A stretch of DNA of 6,528 nucleotides, from positions 1 through 6,528 of the forward strand of contig JAEZXP010000025.1 in assembly GCA_023419655.1 (NCBI GenBank). Direction: 5' to 3'. Numbering within the stretch: the first letter of the stretch is position 1; every line of letters starts with the position of its first letter. Source of the DNA: Bacillota bacterium (GTDB taxonomy: Bacteria; Bacillota; Clostridia; Lachnospirales; Lachnospiraceae). The translations under genes were made by a program, and so were the position numbers. Below the pieces are notes generated by a model. That model worked only from the letters and a program-made list of their open reading frames with translations, did not search any database and was not told where the DNA came from. Shown here piece after piece: positions 1 through 6,268 of the stretch.

Positions 1-407
1 TGCGGAAGATAAAGAATCGATTGAGCAACCTTTTTATATCTTCTTGACATAATCTCATTAATCATAAGCGAAACTACAATTGTCAGCGGAAAATTCACCA
101 GCAATGTAAGCAGATTCAAATTTAATGTATTTCTTATCGCACTCCAGAAGTTCTTATCTGAAAACACCTTTCTAAATACATCGAGTCCAGCCCACTTACT
201 GTCAAAAACACCTTTAAAAATGTTGTAATCTTTGAATGCAATGACAATACCGTACATGGGAAGATACTTAAAAATTATGTAATACAGAATAACGGGAAGT
301 ATCATGACATACAACCACCGTGCATTCCAGATTCTGGCCCATTGCCTGTTTCTTACCCTGGGTACCTGCATTCTTTTATTTTGTAGAATTCGATCCCGTT
401 TTGCCAC
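1..407 (-). CDS. Carbohydrate ABC transporter permease, LplB type (5' part, runs off left edge)
   Basis: This is the first 135 residues of an inner-membrane permease of the CUT1/LplB class, which imports oligosaccharides or related sugars together with a lipoprotein binding protein and an ATPase. The frame is open from a GTG at 407-405 to the window edge. A basic N-terminus (residues 1-30) is followed by a first membrane segment at about 32-57 containing the family-typical pattern LPVILYYIIFKYLPMYG, then AFKDYNIFKG, and at 91-118 the region IRNTLNLNLLTLLVNFPLT that opens the BPD_transp_1 core. The segment ends in LYLP, where family members usually continue into a second conserved stretch. About half of a normal protein of roughly 300 residues is missing beyond the edge. 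GTG is chosen because a strong AAGGAGG (421-415) lies 7 bases upstream; an in-frame ATG at codon 13 lacks such a site. It is divergent from an AraC regulator, a common arrangement for inducible sugar transporters. The substrate cannot be told. Confidence 0.9.
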   Translation of the reverse strand, partial: MAKRDRILQNKRMQVPRVRNRQWARIWNARWLYVMILPVILYYIIFKYLPMYGIVIAFKDYNIFKGVFDSKWAGLDVFRKVFSDKNFWSAIRNTLNLNLLTLLVNFPLTIVVSLMINEIMSRRYKKVAQSILYLP

Positions 408-414
408 TTTAATT

Positions 415-421
415 CCTCCTT
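415..421 (-). promoter_or_regulatory. Ribosome binding site deciding the GTG start of the permease
   Basis: AAGGAGG on the minus strand lies 7 bases before the GTG at 407-405. It supports the non-ATG start over the internal ATG at codon 13. Confidence 0.75.
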
Positions 422-440
422 AGAGATCTTTTGTTAAGCT

Positions 441-470
441 TACAAATCAGATTTACAAAGTAGATTTGTA
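441..470. promoter_or_regulatory. Inverted repeat, candidate operator
   Basis: TACAAATC (441-448) and GATTTGTA (463-470) form a perfect 8-bp inverted repeat around a 14-base spacer. It starts directly after the proposed minus-strand -10 box, so a bound protein would cover the permease transcription start. It could be an operator for the adjacent AraC protein or another regulator. AraC-family sites are more often direct repeats, so the identity of the binder is an inference. Confidence 0.35.
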
Positions 471-499
471 CTTATATATTAATATGTTGCGCTTCACAA
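471..499 (-). promoter_or_regulatory. Candidate sigma-A promoter for the permease operon
   Basis: On the minus strand TTGTGA (499-494) and TATAAG (476-471) are separated by exactly 17 bases. The start would fall near 464, inside the inverted repeat at 441-470, leaving a leader of about 55 bases before the GTG. The boxes are imperfect and the region is AT-rich, so this is a fair candidate only. Confidence 0.4.
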
Positions 500-515
500 C
501 TCTTTATATTATAAT
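487..515 (+). promoter_or_regulatory. Candidate sigma-A promoter for the AraC-family regulator
   Basis: TTGCGC (487-492) and a perfect TATAAT (510-515) lie 17 bases apart on the plus strand. The predicted start near 522 leaves a leader of about 115 bases. Its -35 side overlaps that of the minus-strand candidate at 471-499, so the two promoters could exclude each other. The -35 box is weak. Confidence 0.4.
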
Positions 516-636
516 GTTAAATCAAGACTAATAGTATGCATAAAACCACCTTTTTTGTGCGTAATATGACTTATGAAATACGGTTCATTACTTAAAATAT
601 AAACACTTAGAAGAAAACAGTAAGAGGAGAAGTTTT

Positions 637-1476
637 ATGGAAAGAAAGAAATTTTTTCAGGCACTTCAAAAAGATATCGTATGTTTACATAAAAATGGCG
701 TACATTTTACAACCCAGTATCACCATCATGACGGATATGAGATATATTTATTCTTAAAAGGGGATGCCAACTATTATATTGAGCAGAATTGCTACCATAT
801 GAAAAGGGGATGCCTTTTTAACATGCGCTCAAACGAATTACACCGGGTGGAATGTTTTGATTTAAAGGTGTATGAGAGAATTACGATAAGCCTTAGAACA
901 TCTGTATTAGCAGAACTATCTTCTGCACAGACCGACCTTACCAGCTGCTTTTTAAACAGACCCTTCGGCAGGGATAATATGATTTATCTGAATGAACATC
1001 AGATTAAGGAACTGGTTTTCCTCGCAAACAAGGTGGAGGATTTGTTAGATTCTCCGTCGTATGGGCATGACCTTATGGCAAAATCCTATCTATATCAGAT
1101 TCTTGTCTTTGTTAATAGCATGTTCCTTAAAAATGTGCAGTCGAATCTTATTAATATCATGCCTCCAATCGTTAACAAGGCGATGCAGTATGTGGATGAG
1201 CATCTGGCTGAGCCCATAACGATGGCCGATATTGCTGAACATATCCACCACAACCCCACCTACATCAGCCGGTGTTTTAAGAATGTCACGGGGGTTCCCA
1301 TACAGCAATACATTATATATAAGCGTATTATTCTTGCAAAAAAATATCTGGTAAATGGCTATACATTAAATGACACCTGCCGGCTGTCGGGCTTTAATGA
1401 TTATTCCAATTTTGCCAGAACCTTTAAAAAACAAATAGGCTGCTCCCCAAAAAGATATCAGGAACAGCCCTTTTAA
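637..1476 (+). CDS. AraC-family transcriptional regulator with N-terminal cupin domain
   Basis: This is a 279-residue cytoplasmic DNA-binding regulator of usual length for the family. Residues about 20-75 form the sugar-sensing cupin-like domain, with the histidine-rich QYHHHDGYEIYLFLKG pattern and a second NELHRVE element. Residues about 175-277 form the AraC DNA-binding domain. Its first helix-turn-helix lies around 195-216 (ITMADIAEHIHHNPTYISRCFK) and its second around 243-266, with the hallmark SGFNDYSNFARTFKKQIGCSPKRY. The ATG has an AGAGGAGA site (623-630; its AGGAG core at 625-629 ends 7 bases before the start). The gene is divergent from a sugar ABC permease, so it most likely activates or represses that operon in response to a carbohydrate. 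That target is inferred from position. It ends 16 bases from the convergent chemoreceptor gene. Confidence 0.93.
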   Translation: MERKKFFQALQKDIVCLHKNGVHFTTQYHHHDGYEIYLFLKGDANYYIEQNCYHMKRGCLFNMRSNELHRVECFDLKVYERITISLRTSVLAELSSAQTDLTSCFLNRPFGRDNMIYLNEHQIKELVFLANKVEDLLDSPSYGHDLMAKSYLYQILVFVNSMFLKNVQSNLINIMPPIVNKAMQYVDEHLAEPITMADIAEHIHHNPTYISRCFKNVTGVPIQQYIIYKRIILAKKYLVNGYTLNDTCRLSGFNDYSNFARTFKKQIGCSPKRYQEQPF

Positions 1477-1492
1477 TAATGTTGTTTATTGT

Positions 1493-3517
1493 TTAATATT
1501 TGAATTTACTAATTTCGATTTGCAGCTCCTCTGCCAGCTTAGCCAGGGACTCGCTCGCATTGGCTATTTCGGACATCGAATTGGTTTGCATCTCTACAGA
1601 AGCGGATGCTTCTTCGGTTCCTGCGGCATTTTCTTCCGAAATAGCAGACAGGTTCTCCATGATTTCTATCATCTCTTCCTTCCTGTCATCCATGTCAGAA
1701 CCGGAAGCGTTGAGGCTTTCAATAATAACTCTGATTTTTTCAATCGCCTCACGAATACCGTTAAACTTATCAATTGTATTCTCCACACTGACCGTCTGGG
1801 ATTCCATAATTGTATTTACCGTCTCAAACACCCTGACGGAAGTCTCCGTATTATTCGTAAGCTCCACAATTATATCCGATATCTCATTTGTAAAGCGGTT
1901 TGACTGTTCCGCAAGCTTCCTTATCTCTTCTGCAACAACCGCAAATCCTCTGCCTGCCTCTCCGGCTCTGGCAGCTTCAATCGATGCATTGAGTGCCAAT
2001 AAATTGGTCTGGTCGGCAATGTTCTTTATCATCTCGCTTGCAACCTTAATTCTATCCGCACTCTTATCTGTCTCAACAACCATATTGTATATCTTTTTGG
2101 ACGCATTGTCGGTTTCAGTATTCTTTTCACTTAACTCCCGTACTGCAACCAGTCCGTTATCAGACAAGCCATTCACATGGTTGACAGATGCATTAAGCTC
2201 CGTCAGATTCTTTTGATTATCTGCAATCAGTTCACCCAGCGTGGCTGCCGCCATCGCTCCATTCTCAGTCTGCTTTGCCTGGTCTGAAGCACCTTTTGCA
2301 ATTTCCTCTATGGTTCTGGCCACCTCATTGGCAGAATAGGATGTCTGCTCTGTCGTCGAGGTCAATTCCTCCGATGATGACGCGATATGTTCTGCATTCA
2401 GGGCAACAACCTGAATTAATTTCACGATATTATCCTTCATGGAAGAAATCGACTTTGCAATCGTCCCTATTTCATCATTACGCTCTAAAATCTTTGAATG
2501 GGTCTCATTCAAGTTCTCCGTTAAATCATAGCGGGATATAGCCTCCAGCGATGATTGAAGTCCACGAATTGGTTTAGCAAGCGTTACTCCGATAAAGCTT
2601 CCTGCTATAACACCAAGTACCGTAACGATAAGAGCCACAATTATAAAGAAATTACGAAGACTGCTGACATTCTCCAGTACATCACTTTCATAATTACCGA
2701 TGCCCAAGGTCCATGTCGTTCCAGGTATCGGAACCATGGCTGTCATACGCTTTTCACCTTCATAATTATATTTTACAAATCCCTGATTACCAACACCTAA
2801 TTTTTGAAGTTCTATGGCAAATTCCTTTAACGCTCCGTTTGAATCAATCTGTTCAAATGCATTCACCTGTTCTAGTACTAAGTCTCTATTCGGGTGAGCA
2901 TAGAAAGTAGAATCAGCACCTATGATAAAGGCATAACCTCTTTCGCCCACACCAAGACTGTCTGTGATTTCATTCAATGCTGTTCCGTCTTTACGGCCGA
3001 CTAAAGCACCCATAATCAGCCCATCCTTATAGATGGGTACGGCATACATCATTACAATCTCATTGGTCACCTTACTAGTAATTACATCGGATACATTCGA
3101 CTCTCCTGCCAAAGCCTTTTGAACATAGTCCCTGTCACTAAGGTCCGCCGTTTCACCTGTAAGTATATATTGAGCCATACCGTCCCGCGACACTACTGCC
3201 ATATCCAGGTATCCCAATCGTTCAACGTCATCAAGCAATGTTCTTTGCTGTAACATCCAATTCATTGAACTTACATAATCGCTACTGGCTGTTTCGTATA
3301 ATACGCCAAGCCTCATCGCCGTCACGGCTTCAACCTGCTTTGCACCACTAACAGCCAAACTCTCAATATTTTCTTCATCCGCTTTAAGCAGCATATTGGA
3401 GCTATAGATAATCGCAATTATACTTATTGCAAGTATTACAACAAAAACAATAAGCCCTGTGCTAAAACCAATTCGTCTTGATAAGTTCATCTTCATCTTC
3501 TGTAATTTCTGTGCCAT
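1493..3517 (-). CDS. Methyl-accepting chemotaxis protein with extracytoplasmic Cache domain
   Basis: This is a 674-residue membrane chemoreceptor that senses a ligand outside the cell and controls CheA through CheW. Membrane segment 1 is at about 17-39. A double-Cache-like sensor fills about 45-280, with SDRDYVQKAL (127-136), the MMYAVPIY strand (156-163) and the GYAFIIGADSTFYAHPN pattern (194-210). Membrane segment 2 is at about 289-312, the HAMP linker at about 313-365, and the MA signalling domain from about 380 to the end. The highly conserved hairpin tip is intact at about 499-538 (core TNLLALNASIEAARAGEAGR). The protein ends in EISKFKY, without an NWETF-like CheR tether. Chemoreceptors with this architecture often bind amino acids or organic acids, but I cannot assign the ligand. 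The ATG has AGAGGA (3530-3525) 7 bases upstream. No che gene is nearby, so it is probably a single-gene unit. Confidence 0.95.
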   Translation of the reverse strand: MAQKLQKMKMNLSRRIGFSTGLIVFVVILAISIIAIIYSSNMLLKADEENIESLAVSGAKQVEAVTAMRLGVLYETASSDYVSSMNWMLQQRTLLDDVERLGYLDMAVVSRDGMAQYILTGETADLSDRDYVQKALAGESNVSDVITSKVTNEIVMMYAVPIYKDGLIMGALVGRKDGTALNEITDSLGVGERGYAFIIGADSTFYAHPNRDLVLEQVNAFEQIDSNGALKEFAIELQKLGVGNQGFVKYNYEGEKRMTAMVPIPGTTWTLGIGNYESDVLENVSSLRNFFIIVALIVTVLGVIAGSFIGVTLAKPIRGLQSSLEAISRYDLTENLNETHSKILERNDEIGTIAKSISSMKDNIVKLIQVVALNAEHIASSSEELTSTTEQTSYSANEVARTIEEIAKGASDQAKQTENGAMAAATLGELIADNQKNLTELNASVNHVNGLSDNGLVAVRELSEKNTETDNASKKIYNMVVETDKSADRIKVASEMIKNIADQTNLLALNASIEAARAGEAGRGFAVVAEEIRKLAEQSNRFTNEISDIIVELTNNTETSVRVFETVNTIMESQTVSVENTIDKFNGIREAIEKIRVIIESLNASGSDMDDRKEEMIEIMENLSAISEENAAGTEEASASVEMQTNSMSEIANASESLAKLAEELQIEISKFKY

Positions 3518-3548
3518 AAATTAGTCCTCTCATTCTTCAGCTGTATTC

Positions 3549-3588
3549 AATAATCTACATGTTGTCATATGTATTTCTATAGATTATT
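3549..3588. repeat. Perfect 9-bp inverted repeat in the chemoreceptor leader
   Basis: AATAATCTA (3549-3557) and TAGATTATT (3580-3588) are exact reverse complements with 22 bases between them. The repeat lies between the predicted promoter and the ribosome site of the chemoreceptor gene, so it could be an operator-like site or an mRNA stem. Chance is a real possibility in such AT-rich DNA. Confidence 0.4.
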
Positions 3589-3637
3589 ATGGATGGTAAA
3601 CTGTAGATAAATATATACTTATGTTATAATATCTGAC

Positions 3638-3666
3638 ATTTTATCATAATAATGCCATATATTCAA
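3638..3666 (-). promoter_or_regulatory. Sigma-A-type promoter for the chemoreceptor gene
   Basis: On the minus strand TTGAAT (3666-3661) and TAAAAT (3643-3638) are separated by exactly 17 bases. The start would be near 3631, giving an untranslated leader of about 115 bases. I see no flagellar sigma-28/SigD-type pair of boxes in 3518-3706. Confidence 0.55.
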
Positions 3667-3706
3667 TGGATTATTCAGAATAGTGATAGTAAATTAGACA
3701 GATAAG

Positions 3707-3772
3707 AAGGGGCTGTCGCAAAATAGCATCAGGCATACAGGTATACCCAATATCATTTTGCGACAGCCCCTT
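3707..3772. repeat. 66-bp palindromic element with perfect 18-bp inverted repeats (MITE-like, possible terminator)
   Basis: AAGGGGCTGTCGCAAAAT (3707-3724) is matched exactly by its reverse complement at 3755-3772, with a 30-base loop that holds the palindrome GGTATACC (3740-3747). The GGGGCTGTCGCAAAA end resembles terminal inverted repeats of some insertion sequences (IS1182-like ends, from memory), so a small non-autonomous element or solo remnant is likely. It carries no gene. It starts 20 bases after the stop codon of the three-gene operon and lies upstream of the chemoreceptor promoter, so its transcript would fold into a very stable hairpin that could end or insulate the operon. There is no clean T-run after either arm. 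A further pair AGACAGA (3696-3702) and TCTGTCT (3783-3789) flanks it. A clear target-site duplication was not seen. Confidence 0.7.
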
Positions 3773-3792
3773 ATAAAATTTCTCTGTCTGTG

Positions 3793-4425
3793 TTATCCGC
3801 TTATCGGTGTTCCGCAATATTCACATTCCGAAACCTTACCTGCCGTAACAACATTATTTGCACCGCAGCCGGGGCAGCGTACTGATTTTGTCTGGGCAGA
3901 CACCTGATTATACACGGTATTCTGAGGCGGAGCCTGATAGAATACCTGCTGTTTAAGTATGATTTCCCGATTTCCTTTATGAATATATGCATCTTTTAAA
4001 TATCCGATATCTATCATATCCTGTAAGTCTTTTTCAACAATATCATAGGACTTGGCAACAGCTGCCGCAACATTGTCTATACTTCTCTCAGTCTGATTCA
4101 CAACAATATCAAGGTACTTTTTATATCTTACCGCCATCTTTTTTGTCTTTGATGCTTTTCTAAGTAATAAAACGCCTCCTGTAATAAGTACCAACGCAAT
4201 CATTATACTAAGTACACTAGAAGTATCAGAAAAATTTAATAGTAAATTTATAGTGCCAATACCGACTAATATCCAGCCTATTGTAGAAACCGTGCCCACC
4301 TTTCCGCTCATTAATGCAGACTTATCTGTCGACAGCTTCTTAATAACCATGAACAGACCTACCGGCCAAAAAATGATAAGCCAAAAAATAATCCAACCCC
4401 AGCCAGTTTCTTTTCTGTATTCCAT
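3793..4425 (-). CDS. Membrane protein with C-terminal zinc ribbon (third gene of SPFH operon)
   Basis: This is a 210-residue protein with hydrophobic segments at about 9-28, 44-64 and 70-88. A soluble, mostly helical stretch follows at about 95-157 (pattern SIDNVAAAVAKSYDIVEKDLQDMIDIGYLKDAYI) and looks like a small winged-helix or PCI-like fold. A Gln/Pro-rich linker leads to a C-terminal zinc ribbon, CPGC (184-187), 13 residues, CEYC (201-204). No enzymatic motif is visible. The layout recalls the membrane/zinc-ribbon partners of SPFH proteins, such as B. subtilis YdjG or YdjH, but I cannot claim orthology. The start follows the preceding gene's stop by 2 bases. AGGAGG (4440-4435) lies 9 bases upstream, inside the preceding gene, so translation is probably coupled. 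The likely role is a membrane anchor or recruiter for the SPFH protein (inference). Confidence 0.8.
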   Translation of the reverse strand: MEYRKETGWGWIIFWLIIFWPVGLFMVIKKLSTDKSALMSGKVGTVSTIGWILVGIGTINLLLNFSDTSSVLSIMIALVLITGGVLLLRKASKTKKMAVRYKKYLDIVVNQTERSIDNVAAAVAKSYDIVEKDLQDMIDIGYLKDAYIHKGNREIILKQQVFYQAPPQNTVYNQVSAQTKSVRCPGCGANNVVTAGKVSECEYCGTPISG

Positions 4426-4427
4426 CT

Positions 4428-4868
4428 CTAAAAACCTCCTCGTTTTGGTTTATTATATTCGCCATTTTGTAACTTTTCAGCCGTAATAACTGTTTTTTGA
4501 TAGATATGCCTTGCCACAGCGGCAATAATAATTAGCACAATAATGAACAATGCATTGATTGCCAGCTGAAGGAATATAAATCCATTCACGTTATCCTCAA
4601 AGCCTTTGCTAAAAAATAAGCTTATGACCACTGCCGCCAAATAGATAAAAGTAGAGGTACTTAACGATGCACCATAAAAAACACCGTCTCTCTTATCCTT
4701 CAACTGATTAAACGTGATGAGCAATGCCAAGGAGAGCAGCAAAGAAAACAGCAATGCTGAAAACGCCCAAAAATACAACGCTATCTTAGGAATATCCAAA
4801 AGGAAAAATCCTGCGATTATTGCAACGATAGCTATTGCAAAAACACTGATTATATGTTTGTTTTTCAC
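4428..4868 (-). CDS. Small four-helix membrane protein (second gene of SPFH operon)
   Basis: This is a 146-residue, very hydrophobic protein of unrecognised family. Four membrane segments can be seen at about 7-25, 30-53, 66-87 and 97-119. A short charged loop (LKDKRDG, about 56-62) lies between the second and third, and a basic, soluble C-terminal tail (YNKPKRGGF) ends it. No signal-peptide cleavage site or catalytic motif is evident. The start is a GTG at 4868-4866, chosen because GGAGG (4881-4877) lies 8 bases upstream within the last codons of the SPFH gene, and no ATG lies nearby in frame. Only 3 bases separate it from the SPFH stop, and its own last codons encode the ribosome site of the next gene. 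The position argues that it works in the membrane with its two neighbours. Its exact function is unknown. Confidence 0.78.
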   Translation of the reverse strand: MKNKHIISVFAIAIVAIIAGFFLLDIPKIALYFWAFSALLFSLLLSLALLITFNQLKDKRDGVFYGASLSTSTFIYLAAVVISLFFSKGFEDNVNGFIFLQLAINALFIIVLIIIAAVARHIYQKTVITAEKLQNGEYNKPKRGGF

Positions 4869-4871
4869 CGT

Positions 4872-6086
4872 TTAATCCTCCACCTTCTTACCGCATTCAG
4901 AGCAGAACTTTAAACCATCCGCCAGCTCATTTCCACATGCGCTGCACCTTTTTATTAAACTGCTGCCGCACTCGGGACAAAACTTCTGCTTATCATCAAC
5001 AACTCCGCCGCATTTGGGGCATGTTTTAAGCAGGCTGTTTCCACATTGTCCGCAGAACTTCAACCCGGCTTTATTGCTTGCTCCACATTTCCGGCAAACA
5101 TTTTGATGACCATGAGCAATAGAAGCATCATTCCCGCAAAACGGACAGAATATATATTCCATGCCAATTTGCTTATGGCAGCTCATGCATTCCTTGGTTT
5201 GACGCGTATCAATATTCTTTCCGATTTCTCCGAATGAACCGCCGAAATTATTGCCCAGACCAAATCCCATGCCCATACCGATTCCGGCTCCCATCAGCGG
5301 TGCGGAACCTGAGCCTTGATTCGTAGCCGCTCCCTCTAATGTATCAAAAGAGCGCTCCTGTGCATAAGAATATCCGATAATGTCCATCTCCGCTTTCTTT
5401 GCAAGCGCTTCTTTTAATTTGATTACAGCCGTATCATCTTCCGGAACACTGATATCATTAACATAAAAATTCACCAACTCAATTCCATACTCTGCAAACG
5501 TCGGCGAAATCTTCTCCTGCAATGACTCGGATATATCACCAATATAGGCGTTTATCTCCAATATGGATATCTTCTTCTTAATAAGATATTCGGATATATC
5601 GTCTTTAATTTTTGTTAAGTACATACCCCTGAAATATTTCGTAATATCATCGGACGAAAATGAAGATAACGTACCCACTAATTTTTGCAAGAATACCTTT
5701 GAATCCGATATCTTTATTCCAAACTGTCCGAATGCCCGCAGCGGTATAAATACATTATACTTGGGGTCTTGCAATTGAATAGGCGTCGGAGTCCCCCATT
5801 TGATTTTAAGAGAGTAAACCTTATTTATGTACCAAACTTCAGCGGAAAACGGAGAACGTTTTCCAAACGGCAGATTAACAAGCTTACTTAATATAGGAAT
5901 ATTCGCCGTTTCTAATGTGTGCCTGCCGGGTCCAAACCAATCAAGAGCCTGCCCGCCTTTATACAGCACTGCCTCTTGCGATTCATTGACTATCAGCTGC
6001 GTCCATGTTCCCAGTTCTGAATTCGGATATTTCCATGCAAATATATCCGGAGACCCATTATACTTCACCACTTCAACAATTGCCAT
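4872..6086 (-). CDS. SPFH (band 7) protein with four tandem C-terminal zinc ribbons
   Basis: This is a 404-residue protein of the YdjI-like SPFH group, often named 'virion core protein-like' in Firmicutes. Residues about 1-250 form the SPFH domain: an N-terminal strand-rich part (EAVLYKGGQALDWFGPGRHTLET, about 38-60) and a helical end with the pattern LVNFYVNDISVPEDD (204-218). There is no membrane segment, so it is probably a peripheral membrane scaffold that oligomerises. A glycine/methionine-rich linker (about 257-285, MGAGIGMGMGFGLG) joins it to four zinc ribbons at 300-317, 331-348, 356-373 and 381-398. Each is CxxC, 10 residues, CxxC, with all sixteen cysteines present. The ribosome site GGGTGG (about 6101-6096) is modest and lies 9 bases from the ATG. 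It is the first gene of a three-gene operon with two membrane proteins. In B. subtilis the related YdjGHI proteins recruit PspA to the membrane; no pspA is seen here. The domain call is firm; the role is inferred. Confidence 0.9.
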   Translation of the reverse strand: MAIVEVVKYNGSPDIFAWKYPNSELGTWTQLIVNESQEAVLYKGGQALDWFGPGRHTLETANIPILSKLVNLPFGKRSPFSAEVWYINKVYSLKIKWGTPTPIQLQDPKYNVFIPLRAFGQFGIKISDSKVFLQKLVGTLSSFSSDDITKYFRGMYLTKIKDDISEYLIKKKISILEINAYIGDISESLQEKISPTFAEYGIELVNFYVNDISVPEDDTAVIKLKEALAKKAEMDIIGYSYAQERSFDTLEGAATNQGSGSAPLMGAGIGMGMGFGLGNNFGGSFGEIGKNIDTRQTKECMSCHKQIGMEYIFCPFCGNDASIAHGHQNVCRKCGASNKAGLKFCGQCGNSLLKTCPKCGGVVDDKQKFCPECGSSLIKRCSACGNELADGLKFCSECGKKVED

Positions 6087-6110
6087 CTAATTACACCACC
6101 CTTTATTAAA

Positions 6111-6134
6111 GCTGCCCTATACGCTTCTGACAGC
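6111..6134 (-). other. Possible short leader hairpin before the SPFH gene
   Basis: On the minus strand GCTGTC (6134-6129) can pair with GGCAGC (6116-6111), with one G-T pair and a 12-base loop. It lies between the predicted transcription start and the ribosome site. It is short, has no T-run, and could be chance. Confidence 0.2.
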
Positions 6135-6150
6135 CTATATCTTAGATAAA

Positions 6151-6179
6151 ATTATAGCAAAATTTCTCTTAATAAGCAA
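6151..6179 (-). promoter_or_regulatory. Strong sigma-A promoter with extended -10 for the SPFH operon
   Basis: On the minus strand TTGCTT (6179-6174) and a perfect TATAAT (6156-6151) are 17 bases apart, and the -10 is preceded by TGC, an extended -10 element. The predicted start near 6144 gives a leader of about 57 bases. This is the best promoter in the window and points to expression by the housekeeping sigma factor. Confidence 0.7.
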
Positions 6180-6268
6180 GTTTCATTTCGAAAGTATGGT
6201 TGGATGGATATTACAATCTGAATTTTATTTTTATCTAATCGAACATTCCTCCCTTAGCTCATTTCTAT

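Noticed and set aside
1500..2216. Long plus-strand open frame (238 codons) opposite the chemoreceptor gene
   Set aside because: It is antisense to the strongly conserved signalling domain. Its Ser/Ile-rich product has no recognisable domain, and the frame reflects the codon bias of the true gene.
3625..3630. Plus-strand TATAAT that could be a -10 box
   Set aside because: The -35 position (TGTAGA) is poor and no plus-strand gene lies downstream.
3518..3706. Possible riboswitch in the chemoreceptor leader
   Set aside because: The sequence is AT-rich and lacks the conserved cores I know for cyclic di-GMP or other common riboswitches; only simple inverted repeats are visible.
4253..4486. Small plus-strand open frame over the end of the operon's second gene and the start of its third
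   Set aside because: No ribosome site or recognisable product is seen, and it lies antisense to two well-supported coupled genes.
6180..6185. TGAAAC on the minus strand upstream of the SPFH operon, like the -35 of a SigW/ECF promoter
   Set aside because: No CGT-type -10 box lies 15-18 bases downstream, and a much better sigma-A promoter overlaps the site.
6248..6258. Minus-strand AAGGGAGG followed closely by ATG downstream of the RHS tail
   Set aside because: The ATG is too close to the purine-rich site and the frame stops after three codons, so no gene can start there.
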